From an uncultured Ruminococcus sp. (GTDB lineage: Bacteria > Bacillota > Clostridia > Oscillospirales > Ruminococcaceae): a stretch of 48,058 bases of DNA. The notes beneath the pieces were generated by a model. It was not told where the DNA came from. It made no database searches and was given only the letters and a program-made list of their open reading frames with translations. Positions within the stretch are counted from its first letter, which is position 1; every line of letters begins with the position of its first letter. Location of the stretch: NCBI GenBank assembly GCA_937926145.1, contig CALANW010000045.1, positions 1-48,058 on the forward strand, written 5' to 3'. Shown piece by piece: positions 24,807-32,913 of the stretch. The translations under genes were made by a program, and so were the position numbers.

Positions 24807-26885
24807 GTGAAAAAGTATCTTGATAACATTGTAACGGTATTTGTGATACTTGCCGTTTTCCTTATCATTATTCCGCTGCCGACATGGCTGCTGGATATGC
24901 TTTTCGTTGTAAATATCGCATTGTCGCTGACGATACTGCTTATTACAATGTACATAAAAGAGCCGCTCGAATTCGCGATATTCCCGTCGCTGCTGCTCAT
25001 CACGACCATTTTCCGACTTGGTCTTAACATTTCTTCGACAAGACTTATCCTTGCCAATCAGGGCAACGCGGGACATATCGTTTCGGCGTTCGGCTCGTTC
25101 GTTATGAAAGGCAACCCCGTTATCGGATTTATCGTATTTATCCTTATAACGGTCGTTCAGATGCTCGTTGTAACGAAAGGTGCGGAGCGAGTTGCCGAAG
25201 TAACGGCAAGATTTACCCTCGACGCTATGCCCGGTAAGCAAATGGCTATCGATGCCGACCTCAACTCGGGTACAATAAATGAGACCGAAGCGAAGAACCG
25301 CCGTGAAAAGATACAGCGTGAATCCGACTTCTTCGGCGCAATGGACGGTGCTTCAAAGTTCATCAAGGGTGATGCAACGTTCTCTATCGTTGCGGCAGTC
25401 GTAAACCTCCTCGGCGGCGCGGTAATGGGTCTTGTTTATGACGGAATGGCGTTCTCGGACGTTCTCACGACCTACAGTATGGCTACCGTTGGTGACGGCC
25501 TTTGCTCGCAGGTGCCTTCGCTCCTCATCTCAACGGCAATGGGTATGATCGTTACCCGTTCCGCTTCAAAGGAGAACCTTGCGGTCGATGTAAAGAACCA
25601 GTTCGCGGCACAGCCTATGGTTTTGATGATATCGGGCGCGATAATGCTCCTGCTTATGCTCATTCCGGGATTCCCGAAAATACAGCTCATCATTCTCGGC
25701 TCAGGACTGCTCGCACTTGGCTTCGTATTAAGACGAAACAACGCTCAGCTTGCTCTCGAACAGGGCGCGGAGCAGAACGAGATCGCCGAAAACAAGGAAG
25801 CCCTCTCCGAAATGGAGTATTATAAAGACATCGACAACGTTTATAAGCTTCTCGAAGTTGAGCCTATCGAAATGGAGTTCGGCTACAGCCTTATACCGCT
25901 TGCGGATGAAGCTTCGGGTGGAACGCTTATCGAACGTGTCGTCATATTCCGAAAGCAGTTCGCAATGGATATGGGTATGGTTTTCCCGTCCGTGCGAATG
26001 AGGGACAACCAGCACATCAATCCTAACCAGTATGTCATAAAGATAAAGGGCGAGATCGTCGCTCAGGCAGAGGTGCTTGTAGACCACTACCTCGCGCTCG
26101 ACAGCGGCGGAGTTACGCACGAAGTTGACGGCATCGACACGATAGAGCCTGCTTTCAATATCCCTGCAAAGTGGATAAGCGAGCAGAACAAGCTCCGCGC
26201 CGAAGTCGCAGGCTATACGCTCATCGACCCGACCTCCGTTATCATCACGCATCTTTCCGAAGTTATCAAGGCTCACGCCTATGAGCTTCTTTCCCGTCAG
26301 GACGTCAAGACTATGCTCGACAAATTAAAGCAGACCAACCCTGCCGTTGTTGAGGATATCGTCCCGAGCATCGTTTCGGCGGCTTATCTGCAAAAGGTGC
26401 TTTGCCTGCTTCTTAAAGAGGGCGTTCCGATACGCGACCTCCAGACTATACTTGAAACTATCGCCGATAATCAGCACACGATGAAAGATGTTGATATCAC
26501 GACAGAATATGTCCGTCAGGCTTTGAAGCGAACTATAACAAGGCGCTTCGCGGACGGCGGACAGATACGCGTTCTTACTCTCGATACCGAAACGGAGAAC
26601 AAGATCATCGCCTCGGTAAAAAAATCCGATCAGGGCTCTTACCTTGCAATGGATCCGCAGACGATACAGCTTCTCATAGCTTCGCTCAATGAGCAGATCG
26701 ACAAGGTAAAGGATATTATCCCGATGCCTATCGTCCTCACTTCGCCGATAGTAAGAATCTACTTCAAAAAGCTTGTTGACCAGTTTATACCGAACATAAC
26801 AGTTCTTTCTTACAGCGAGATCGACAATTCTGTACAGATACAGGCAGTCGGCAACGTTGCAATTGCCGATACAGCCGGCGTGTGA
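24807..26885 (+). CDS. flhA: Flagellar export gate protein FlhA
   Basis: A 692-residue export gate protein: an N-terminal membrane region with about eight helices (residues 8-310) containing the FHIPEP-type conserved loop (here FTLDAMPGKQMAIDADLNSG), and a C-terminal cytoplasmic domain (about 345-692) that docks chaperone-substrate complexes. The start is GTG at 24807 with only a weak ribosome site upstream. In Bacillus and many clostridia flhF and flhG follow; here the sigma factor gene follows after 16 bases. Confidence 0.96.
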   Translation: MKKYLDNIVTVFVILAVFLIIIPLPTWLLDMLFVVNIALSLTILLITMYIKEPLEFAIFPSLLLITTIFRLGLNISSTRLILANQGNAGHIVSAFGSFVMKGNPVIGFIVFILITVVQMLVVTKGAERVAEVTARFTLDAMPGKQMAIDADLNSGTINETEAKNRREKIQRESDFFGAMDGASKFIKGDATFSIVAAVVNLLGGAVMGLVYDGMAFSDVLTTYSMATVGDGLCSQVPSLLISTAMGMIVTRSASKENLAVDVKNQFAAQPMVLMISGAIMLLLMLIPGFPKIQLIILGSGLLALGFVLRRNNAQLALEQGAEQNEIAENKEALSEMEYYKDIDNVYKLLEVEPIEMEFGYSLIPLADEASGGTLIERVVIFRKQFAMDMGMVFPSVRMRDNQHINPNQYVIKIKGEIVAQAEVLVDHYLALDSGGVTHEVDGIDTIEPAFNIPAKWISEQNKLRAEVAGYTLIDPTSVIITHLSEVIKAHAYELLSRQDVKTMLDKLKQTNPAVVEDIVPSIVSAAYLQKVLCLLLKEGVPIRDLQTILETIADNQHTMKDVDITTEYVRQALKRTITRRFADGGQIRVLTLDTETENKIIASVKKSDQGSYLAMDPQTIQLLIASLNEQIDKVKDIIPMPIVLTSPIVRIYFKKLVDQFIPNITVLSYSEIDNSVQIQAVGNVAIADTAGV

Positions 26886-26901
26886 AAGGAGTTGAGCATT
26901 G

Positions 26902-27687
26902 ATGTCCGATAGATACGAAGCGGAAAAGCTTTCCTCGGAAGAAAAATCCGAACTTCTCCGCAGGTATAAAAAAACGGGCGACAAGGCTCTCCGAAATCAG
27001 ACCGTTCTTGCATATATGAACATAGTTCGCTATGCGGCTGTTTCCACAAGGAATATGTATGCGAAATTCGCCGACAGCGAGGATATCATAAACGAAGCCA
27101 CTATCGCACTTATGTCTGCGATAGACAGCTTCAGCTTCGACAAAAACGTTAAGTTTGAGACTTACGCCTCTATCCGCGTGAGGGGCGCAGTCATCGACTA
27201 TATCAGACGGCAGGATATCGTTCCGCGAAACGTGCGGAAATTCGCAAAGGAGTACGATACAGCCTATTCCGAGCTTTACTCCGAGCTAAACCGCGAGCCT
27301 ACCGATGAAGAAATGGCTGAGCGCCTTGGACTTCCGCTGGCAAAGTTTGAAAGCTATTCGGCAAAGGCGGCATCGGCGCAGACGCTCTCATTCGAGGAGC
27401 TTGTCACTAATACAGGCTTCGATATGTCGGACGAGGTTTCCGACGACGGCGTGTGGTCGCCCGAAGCTTCCGTTCACCACGAAGAAAAGCTTTGCTATCT
27501 TGCAAAAGCAATTTCCGAGCTTTCCGACAAGGAAAGGCTCGTTATAACGCTTTATTACTACGAAAAACTTAAATTTTCCGAGATCGGAGCCGTTCTTGAC
27601 GTTTCCGAATCGAGGGTCTGCCAGATACATTCAAAGGCAGTTATGAAAATGAAACATTCATTGGCAGAATATATGGATAAAGAATAA
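26902..27687 (+). CDS. fliA: Flagellar RNA polymerase sigma factor (SigD/FliA)
   Basis: A 261-residue sigma-70 group 3 factor. Region 2 contains NEATIALMSAIDSFSFDKNV and the DNA-melting part RVRGAVIDYIRRQD; region 3 follows with NREPTDEEMAERLGL; region 4 has KERLVITLYYYEKLKFSEIG and SESRVCQIHSKA. It would transcribe late motility and chemotaxis genes. The ATG at 26902 is preferred to an overlapping TTG at 26899; GAAAGGAG lies upstream. Its anti-sigma factor FlgM is not in the window, and I saw no clear SigD-type promoter here. Confidence 0.94.
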   Translation: MSDRYEAEKLSSEEKSELLRRYKKTGDKALRNQTVLAYMNIVRYAAVSTRNMYAKFADSEDIINEATIALMSAIDSFSFDKNVKFETYASIRVRGAVIDYIRRQDIVPRNVRKFAKEYDTAYSELYSELNREPTDEEMAERLGLPLAKFESYSAKAASAQTLSFEELVTNTGFDMSDEVSDDGVWSPEASVHHEEKLCYLAKAISELSDKERLVITLYYYEKLKFSEIGAVLDVSESRVCQIHSKAVMKMKHSLAEYMDKE

Positions 27688-27703
27688 GAAAGGACGGATA
27701 TCT

Positions 27704-28456
27704 ATGCTAAGAGGCTACTATACCGCCGCAAACGGCATTATCAACGAGGAACGTATCCTCAATGTTGTCACGAACAATATGGCTAACCTCAAAACGGCAG
27801 GCTACAGAAATGAAACAGCTATCCCGACCACTTTCGCCGAGCAGATGGTGCTCATAAACGGAAAATCAAGCCCCACGGGCACTATCCGATACAGAACTTT
27901 GCAGGAGACCTACACAAACCTCGAGCAGGCTTCGTTCGAGGACACGGGTTCAAGGCTCGACTGCGCACTTGTCGGCAATATTTACTATAATATCGAGAAC
28001 CGCAAGACGGGGGAAACACTCCTCACAAGAAACGGTCAGTTCTCGCTCGATGCCGAGGGTTACCTCTGCGTAGGTCCGTCGGGACGTATCCTTGACGAGA
28101 ACCGAAATCCCATTCAGCTCGGCACGGCGGATATCGATATCTCCCCGACGGGACTTATCACCACCGATGACGGACGTACATTCCAGCTTGGACTTACATA
28201 TCTTCCGCCCGATACCGCTATCGAGCGTATCGACGACAATATGTTCCGTCCTTATGACAACTTCGATGTAAACAATATCCCCGCAGGCGAGGATTACCGT
28301 GTTCGTCAGGGCAGCTATGAGCGCTCCAACGTGGATGTTGCCGAGGAGCTTATCAAGGCTATGGACTCGCAGAACGTTTTCACCGCTTGTTCTCAGGCTT
28401 TGAAGATAATAAACAGCGTGAACCAGATCGCAGCCAACGATCTTTCCAAGATCTGA
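27704..28456 (+). CDS. flgF: Flagellar rod protein of the FlgF/FlgG family (FlhO-type)
   Basis: A 250-residue distal rod-type protein. The N-terminus is MLRGYYTAANGIINEERILN, then the axial motif NNMANLKTAGYRNE; the C-terminus has RSNVDVAEELIKAMDSQNVF. In Bacillus two related genes, flhO and flhP, encode the distal rod, and this pair corresponds to them. Assignment as FlgF rather than FlgG rests on order and is tentative; the family is certain. GAAAGGACGG precedes the ATG. Confidence 0.85.
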   Translation: MLRGYYTAANGIINEERILNVVTNNMANLKTAGYRNETAIPTTFAEQMVLINGKSSPTGTIRYRTLQETYTNLEQASFEDTGSRLDCALVGNIYYNIENRKTGETLLTRNGQFSLDAEGYLCVGPSGRILDENRNPIQLGTADIDISPTGLITTDDGRTFQLGLTYLPPDTAIERIDDNMFRPYDNFDVNNIPAGEDYRVRQGSYERSNVDVAEELIKAMDSQNVFTACSQALKIINSVNQIAANDLSKI

Positions 28457-28515
28457 TCTAAGGTAAAACATTTTTACTGTAAAAAAGCGTTTTCCACCGA
28501 AAGGAAGTTTCTATT

Positions 28516-29250
28516 ATGAGTAAAATCGGTTATCATACAGCCGCTTCGGGCGTTATAAGCTATCAGCTCGGAATGGATATCACAGCGAACAACCTCGCAA
28601 ACGTAAACACCTACGGCTTCAAGGCTTCACGCCCCTCTTTCGCCGACCTTTTATATACAAAAAGAAACACGACCAACGAGGAAGTACAGTTCGGTCACGG
28701 CGTAAGAGTGGACAAGACCGACCTTATGTTTGAACAGTCGCAGGTAAGAGATACGGGCAGAGAGCTTGACTTCGCCGCACTCAACGAGGGTTTCTTCGCC
28801 GTTGAAGAGGGCATTACGGGCGAGGTAAAATACACCAAGGACGGCGCTTTCTACCTTTCCAACAACAATGACGGCACATATTCGCTCGTCGATTCAAAGG
28901 GCGGCTTTGTCCTTGACTATGACGGCAACCGCATCACAGTTCCGTTCATCGACGGCACTACGGATATCGACACAGTTACATTGACAAATATGATCGGCAC
29001 ATATACCTTTGAGAATCCTTACGGTCTTGACCAGATAGGAAACAACTATTTTGAGGCGAACCAGTCGAGCGGCGCTGCCGTTGCGAACACGGACGTTGTA
29101 AAGAAGAACGGCTATCTCGAAGCTTCTTCAACGAATATCGCGAATGAAATGTCAAAGGTCATCGAGTATCAGAGAGCGTTCCAGCTCAATACAACTATGG
29201 TAAAGACGCACAATCAGCTTGAGGATATCATAAACAACCTCAGAAATTAA
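28516..29250 (+). CDS. flgG: Flagellar distal rod protein FlgG
   Basis: A 244-residue hook-basal-body protein with the N-terminal motif ANNLANVNTYGFKASRPSF and the C-terminal helix STNIANEMSKVIEYQRAFQL. It is the second of two consecutive rod genes and matches FlhP/FlgG. CGAAAGGAAG precedes the ATG. The 59-base gap before it contains no obvious terminator. Confidence 0.87.
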   Translation: MSKIGYHTAASGVISYQLGMDITANNLANVNTYGFKASRPSFADLLYTKRNTTNEEVQFGHGVRVDKTDLMFEQSQVRDTGRELDFAALNEGFFAVEEGITGEVKYTKDGAFYLSNNNDGTYSLVDSKGGFVLDYDGNRITVPFIDGTTDIDTVTLTNMIGTYTFENPYGLDQIGNNYFEANQSSGAAVANTDVVKKNGYLEASSTNIANEMSKVIEYQRAFQLNTTMVKTHNQLEDIINNLRN

Positions 29251-29277
29251 TTGTTCCCACGAAAGGATTTGTAAATA

Positions 29278-29901
29278 ATGGCGATCACAAACATAGAAGA
29301 GCTTCAGGGTATGCACCTTGACGTTCTCAAGGAAATAGGAAATATAGGCTCGGGCAATGCCGCAAGCGCACTTTCAACAATGCTCAACTGCCCGATAGAT
29401 ATAAGCGTCCCCGATGTAAAGCTGCTCAACTTTGATGATGCTGTGAACTTCCTCGGCGGCCCTGAAAATGTAGCTATCGGTATGCTCGTAAACATCACGG
29501 GCGATATCACGGGAATGATGCTCTATATTATCCAGCACTCCTGCGCAAGCAGTATGACGCAGGCAGTTTTCGGCACTCCGATAGAGGATATCACCAATAT
29601 GAACGAAATGGAGGTTTCCTTTATCAGCGAGATAGGAAACATTATGTCCGCTTCGTACATAAACGCGATAGCTTCGCTCACGAATATGATGATAGATATT
29701 TCCGTCCCGAATATGACCGTCGATATGGCAGGCGCGATACTCAGCGTCCCTGCGGTAAGCTTTGCACAGGTCGGCGATAAAGTCCTTCTTATCGACGACA
29801 GCTTTATCATCGAGGGCAACGAAGTCAAGAGCAATATGATACTTGTGCCCGAGATGAATTCGCTCGAATATCTGTTCAATAAACTGGGAGTAGGTATCTG
29901 A
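29278..29901 (+). CDS. cheC: Chemotaxis CheY-P phosphatase CheC
   Basis: A 207-residue protein with two CheC active-site helices: EIGNIGSGNAA with E19/N22 and EIGNIMSASY with E118/N121. CheC dephosphorylates CheY-P and binds CheD, linking output to receptor adaptation. GAAAGGATTTG precedes the ATG. It is one base ahead of cheD, and the pair is the adaptation module typical of Firmicutes and Thermotoga. Confidence 0.95.
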   Translation: MAITNIEELQGMHLDVLKEIGNIGSGNAASALSTMLNCPIDISVPDVKLLNFDDAVNFLGGPENVAIGMLVNITGDITGMMLYIIQHSCASSMTQAVFGTPIEDITNMNEMEVSFISEIGNIMSASYINAIASLTNMMIDISVPNMTVDMAGAILSVPAVSFAQVGDKVLLIDDSFIIEGNEVKSNMILVPEMNSLEYLFNKLGVGI

Positions 29902-29902
29902 T

Positions 29903-30397
29903 ATGGGAACAACAATAACAGTTGGCATCGCCGATCTCAAAGTCGGCAAAGGGGACGATGTTCTCGTTACTTATGCGCTCGGCTCGTGCGTCGGAATATG
30001 CCTTTATGACGCGGAGAAGAAGATCGCAGGTCTTGCCCATATTATGCTCCCACTCAGTAAGGACGCAGCCGCAGCGAGCAAGGCGACACCCGAAAACCGC
30101 CGCCGCTACGCCGATACGGGCATAACCGAACTCATTCAGGAAATGTCGTTCGCAGGCGCTTCCACGAAAAATCTCACCGCCAAGATCGCAGGCGGCGCGC
30201 AGATGTTCTCGTCCAGCTCAGCTGTTTTCAATATCGGCGAGCGAAATGTTGAAGCCGTAAAGAAAATGCTTGCCGCTTACCGCATAAGGATAATCGCGGA
30301 GGAAACTGGTCTTAACTACGGCAGAACGGTATTTTTTCACGCCGATACGGGAATAATGGAAGTCAGAGCCGCAACAAGAGAAACAAAAATGGTATAA
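29903..30397 (+). CDS. cheD: Chemoreceptor glutamine deamidase CheD
   Basis: A 164-residue enzyme that deamidates receptor glutamines and is modulated by CheC. The catalytic Cys29 lies in LGSCVGICLYD, His46 in LAHIMLP, and Thr23 completes the site; the spacing equals that of Thermotoga CheD. A GAGCGNFN-like later motif appears as AGGAQMF. The start overlaps the cheC stop region, so the two are translationally coupled. Confidence 0.95.
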   Translation: MGTTITVGIADLKVGKGDDVLVTYALGSCVGICLYDAEKKIAGLAHIMLPLSKDAAAASKATPENRRRYADTGITELIQEMSFAGASTKNLTAKIAGGAQMFSSSSAVFNIGERNVEAVKKMLAAYRIRIIAEETGLNYGRTVFFHADTGIMEVRAATRETKMV

Positions 30398-30413
30398 GAG
30401 AGGGGTCTGTAAA

Positions 30414-31247
30414 ATGAGCAAAGCTTATGAAAGACTTCAGAAATGTTATGAATGTTTTAAAGCGAAGATAAACTTCGTCCCCGATATAGCGCTGATACTC
30501 GGCTCGGGTCTTGGCGACTATGCCGATACGATAAAGCAGGAAGCCGTTCTCGAATATAAGGATATCGAGGGTTTCCCAGTTTCAACCGTCGCAGGACATA
30601 AGGGAAGATTCGTCTTTGGCTATGTCGGCGATGTAAAAGTTGTCGTAATGCAGGGCAGAGTCCATTATTACGAGGGATATTCAATGGAAGATGTAGTTCT
30701 TCCCGTTCGCCTTATGAAGCTTATGGGCGCAAAGGTGCTGTTCCTCACGAACGCTTCGGGCGGCGTGAACTTCAACTACAGCGCAGGCGACTTTATGCTC
30801 ATTTCTGACCAGATATGTATGGCACCGTCACCGCTCATCGGCGAAAACCTCGACGAACTCGGTCCGAGATTCCCCGATATGAGCAATATTTACGACCGCG
30901 AACTACGCAAAACGGTAAGAGATACAGCCGCTTCGCTCGGAATAAAGCTTCAGGAGGGCGTATATATCCAGCTCACAGGTCCTAACTACGAATCACCTGC
31001 GGAAATAAGAATGGTGAGAACGCTCGGCGCAGACGCAGTCGGAATGTCGACCGCCTGCGAAGCTATCGCAGCAAACCACTGCGGATTGAAAACTGTTGGT
31101 ATCTCCTGCGTTTCCAACCTTGCCTGCGGAATGACCGATAAACCGCTCTCCCACGCAGAGGTTCAGGAAACCGCCGATAAAGCAGCACCGCTTTTCCGTC
31201 AGCTTGTTACGGAATCAATAAAAAATATCGCAGCATCACTTTCTTGA
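30414..31247 (+). CDS. punA: Purine nucleoside phosphorylase
   Basis: A 277-residue trimeric-type (class I) PNP cleaving purine nucleosides to base and (deoxy)ribose-1-phosphate. Phosphate and nucleoside motifs are visible: LGSGLGDY near residue 27, GHKGRFVFG, QGRVHYYEGYS, LTNASGGV, LTGPNYESPAEIRM and GMSTACEAIAANH with the purine-contacting CVSNLACGM. It lies 17 bases after cheD with AGAGAGGGG upstream, so it is probably cotranscribed with the chemotaxis genes, an unusual partner. Confidence 0.93.
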   Translation: MSKAYERLQKCYECFKAKINFVPDIALILGSGLGDYADTIKQEAVLEYKDIEGFPVSTVAGHKGRFVFGYVGDVKVVVMQGRVHYYEGYSMEDVVLPVRLMKLMGAKVLFLTNASGGVNFNYSAGDFMLISDQICMAPSPLIGENLDELGPRFPDMSNIYDRELRKTVRDTAASLGIKLQEGVYIQLTGPNYESPAEIRMVRTLGADAVGMSTACEAIAANHCGLKTVGISCVSNLACGMTDKPLSHAEVQETADKAAPLFRQLVTESIKNIAASLS

Positions 31248-31263
31248 TAGGAGATGTATTAAA

Positions 31264-31578
31264 ATGTACGATGAGATCACAAATTTATTAAAATCGACAA
31301 GGGATACAGCCCTTTCGCTTTCAATAGTCCTTGCTGTCTACGGCATCGTTGAAAGACTTTTTATGCCGAAGCAGACAAAGATAATCGTTGATGACGGCGT
31401 TCCTGCGGAGCTTACCGTCCTCGGAAAGAAAGGCAACCCGAAGGCTGTCTATGTCAGCAGCAAAAAGAACCATATCAATTTCAGAGGTGCGGCAGTCCTT
31501 TCAACTATCGCATTGCTGCTCACAAAGTTTATAAATAAGTATGAGGAAGACCATAAGGTTACCGTTAAGGAAGACTAA
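31264..31578 (+). CDS. Small protein of unknown function, last gene of the motility cluster
   Basis: A 104-residue protein I do not recognise. It has a moderately hydrophobic stretch at about residues 17-33 (SLSIVLAVYGIVERLF) and another at about 78-91 (AAVLSTIALLLTKF), separated by a polar, Lys-rich middle, and an acidic C-terminus. It may be weakly membrane-associated. TAGGAGATG precedes the ATG, and it follows punA by 16 bases, directly before a strong terminator. Confidence 0.7.
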   Translation: MYDEITNLLKSTRDTALSLSIVLAVYGIVERLFMPKQTKIIVDDGVPAELTVLGKKGNPKAVYVSSKKNHINFRGAAVLSTIALLLTKFINKYEEDHKVTVKED

Positions 31579-31581
31579 ATA

Positions 31582-31627
31582 AAAAAAATACCGTCTGTTT
31601 ACGAAAGCAAACAGACGGTATTTTTAT
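31582..31627. terminator. Bidirectional terminator between convergent operons
   Basis: A perfect stem of about 14 base pairs (AATACCGTCTGTTT with AAACAGACGGTATT) surrounds an eight-base loop and is flanked by an A-run on the left and a T-run on the right, so it can end the plus-strand motility cluster and the minus-strand fliB operon. Confidence 0.92.
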
Positions 31628-31635
31628 ATTATATT

Positions 31636-32634
31636 TTACAGCAGATTATATGTCCTCTGCATATTTATCTCCGAATATTCAACACCTTTGGAGAAAAGCT
31701 TTGCGCCGTTTATCTTGTCGCGGAGCGTAAGAGCGCTGCTCTCATAAAGAAAAGCGCCCCAGAACATCTTCACAGCCGAAACCGCAAAATACGCAAAGTA
31801 AGCCTTTGAAACAATGTCACCGTCCGAAAGTGCCTCGGGAAAATGTCGGAAAATGAAGTATTCCGTAAGCCGCCGCATTTCATTTTCTGCTGAAAAGTCG
31901 GTCTTATACTCGCCGCTGTCAAGCCTTTTCAGCATTTCGTCCCATTCGGGCGAGATGCTTTCCATTGCTTTAAGCACGGCGATAACTTCTTCGTCGGAAA
32001 TTTCTTCTACTGCAAAAGAATATCCTGAGAAATGCACGTACAACTCGGAAATCCCCGAAAAATCGCTCTCCGCAAGCATATCCTGCGCATCTATCGCAAG
32101 TGCACAGCATTTTCTCAGTGCAATCAAAGGTTTGTCACGCTCGCAAAGCTTAAAAAGCATTCCGCGTATCTGCAAAACGGCTCTTTCAGGCGCATCATCG
32201 GGGAGAACTGCTTCGGGGACGATATGTATAGGCTTTTTCTCGGACAAAATCATCTCAGCGGCGGCTTCACAGCAAAGTCCGATGCCAATTTCCGTTCTGT
32301 CCGAAAGAAAACTTCGGAAGCGCGGGTGGTCGGTGCATATTCCGCAGAGCGAATCTTCGCCGAGGGCAATATAAAGGTCGCAGAGGTTCGAGCTGTTCAG
32401 AAAAGGGCAGCGCTCATCTTCCGCAAGGATAAAATGTGCGCCGTCCCCGTCAGTTGTGATGTTTTCGCTGAGCCTTTTGCCGATATCTCCGCCGACAGAG
32501 CGGTATCTTTCGAGCGAATCTTCATCAATGCATATTTCCCAGCCGCGGCAGCAGGTATCGCTGCATTTATCAGCAATGCATTTGAAGCGGGGGTAATAAT
32601 CGGGGTAAAAAAGCCCGTTTTCATCGTTCTGCAT
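31636..32634 (-). CDS. fliB: FliB-family flagellin lysine N-methylase
   Basis: A 332-residue protein with the FliB N-terminal pattern FYPDYYPRFKCIADKCSDTC followed by CRGWEI, and later cysteine clusters: CPFLN, CDLY and LCGICTDHPRF, giving the CxxC...CC set expected to bind a metal cluster. FliB methylates lysines of flagellin in Salmonella and homologs occur widely in clostridia. Its place beside the motility cluster fits, but no flagellin gene is in the window. It is the last gene of a minus-strand operon, three bases after the DUF4321 gene. Confidence 0.85.
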   Translation of the reverse strand: MQNDENGLFYPDYYPRFKCIADKCSDTCCRGWEICIDEDSLERYRSVGGDIGKRLSENITTDGDGAHFILAEDERCPFLNSSNLCDLYIALGEDSLCGICTDHPRFRSFLSDRTEIGIGLCCEAAAEMILSEKKPIHIVPEAVLPDDAPERAVLQIRGMLFKLCERDKPLIALRKCCALAIDAQDMLAESDFSGISELYVHFSGYSFAVEEISDEEVIAVLKAMESISPEWDEMLKRLDSGEYKTDFSAENEMRRLTEYFIFRHFPEALSDGDIVSKAYFAYFAVSAVKMFWGAFLYESSALTLRDKINGAKLFSKGVEYSEINMQRTYNLL

Positions 32635-32637
32635 AGT

Positions 32638-32913
32638 TTAAAGTCCCTTGCAGGTCTTGCTGTAAAGCACGAACGAGAGGATAACGCAGATTATCTGCGC
32701 GGCGTTGACGGAAAGCGTGAATCCGAACGCAAGCTTGAAGACGATGAGGTCGAGCACCAACGGGCTGTTCGTGTCCAGCCCGACCGAAAGCGTATAGGAG
32801 AGCCACGAAAGGTAGGGGACACCCTCGCATATATTTCCGAGTATCGTTCCGAGCAGAATTCCTGCGAGAAGAAAAAAGAGGAATGCGATAGTTCGTTTTA
32901 AACCGCTGCTCAT
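32638..32913 (-). CDS. DUF4321-like small membrane protein
   Basis: A 91-residue protein with two or three hydrophobic segments: LFFLLAGILLGTILGNI near the N-terminus, an amphipathic middle, and AAQIICVILSFVLYSK at the C-terminus. The pattern with LDLIVFKLAFGFTLSVN matches the clostridial DUF4321 family, whose function is unknown. Its ATG overlaps the stop codon of the upstream ligase-like gene (ATGA), indicating coupling. Confidence 0.75.
   Translation of the reverse strand: MSSGLKRTIAFLFFLLAGILLGTILGNICEGVPYLSWLSYTLSVGLDTNSPLVLDLIVFKLAFGFTLSVNAAQIICVILSFVLYSKTCKGL

Noticed and set aside
3319..31260. SigD (flagellar sigma factor) promoters within the cluster
   Set aside because: GCCGATA-like strings occur, but inside coding sequence without a correctly spaced TAAA box; none could be supported in the intergenic gaps.
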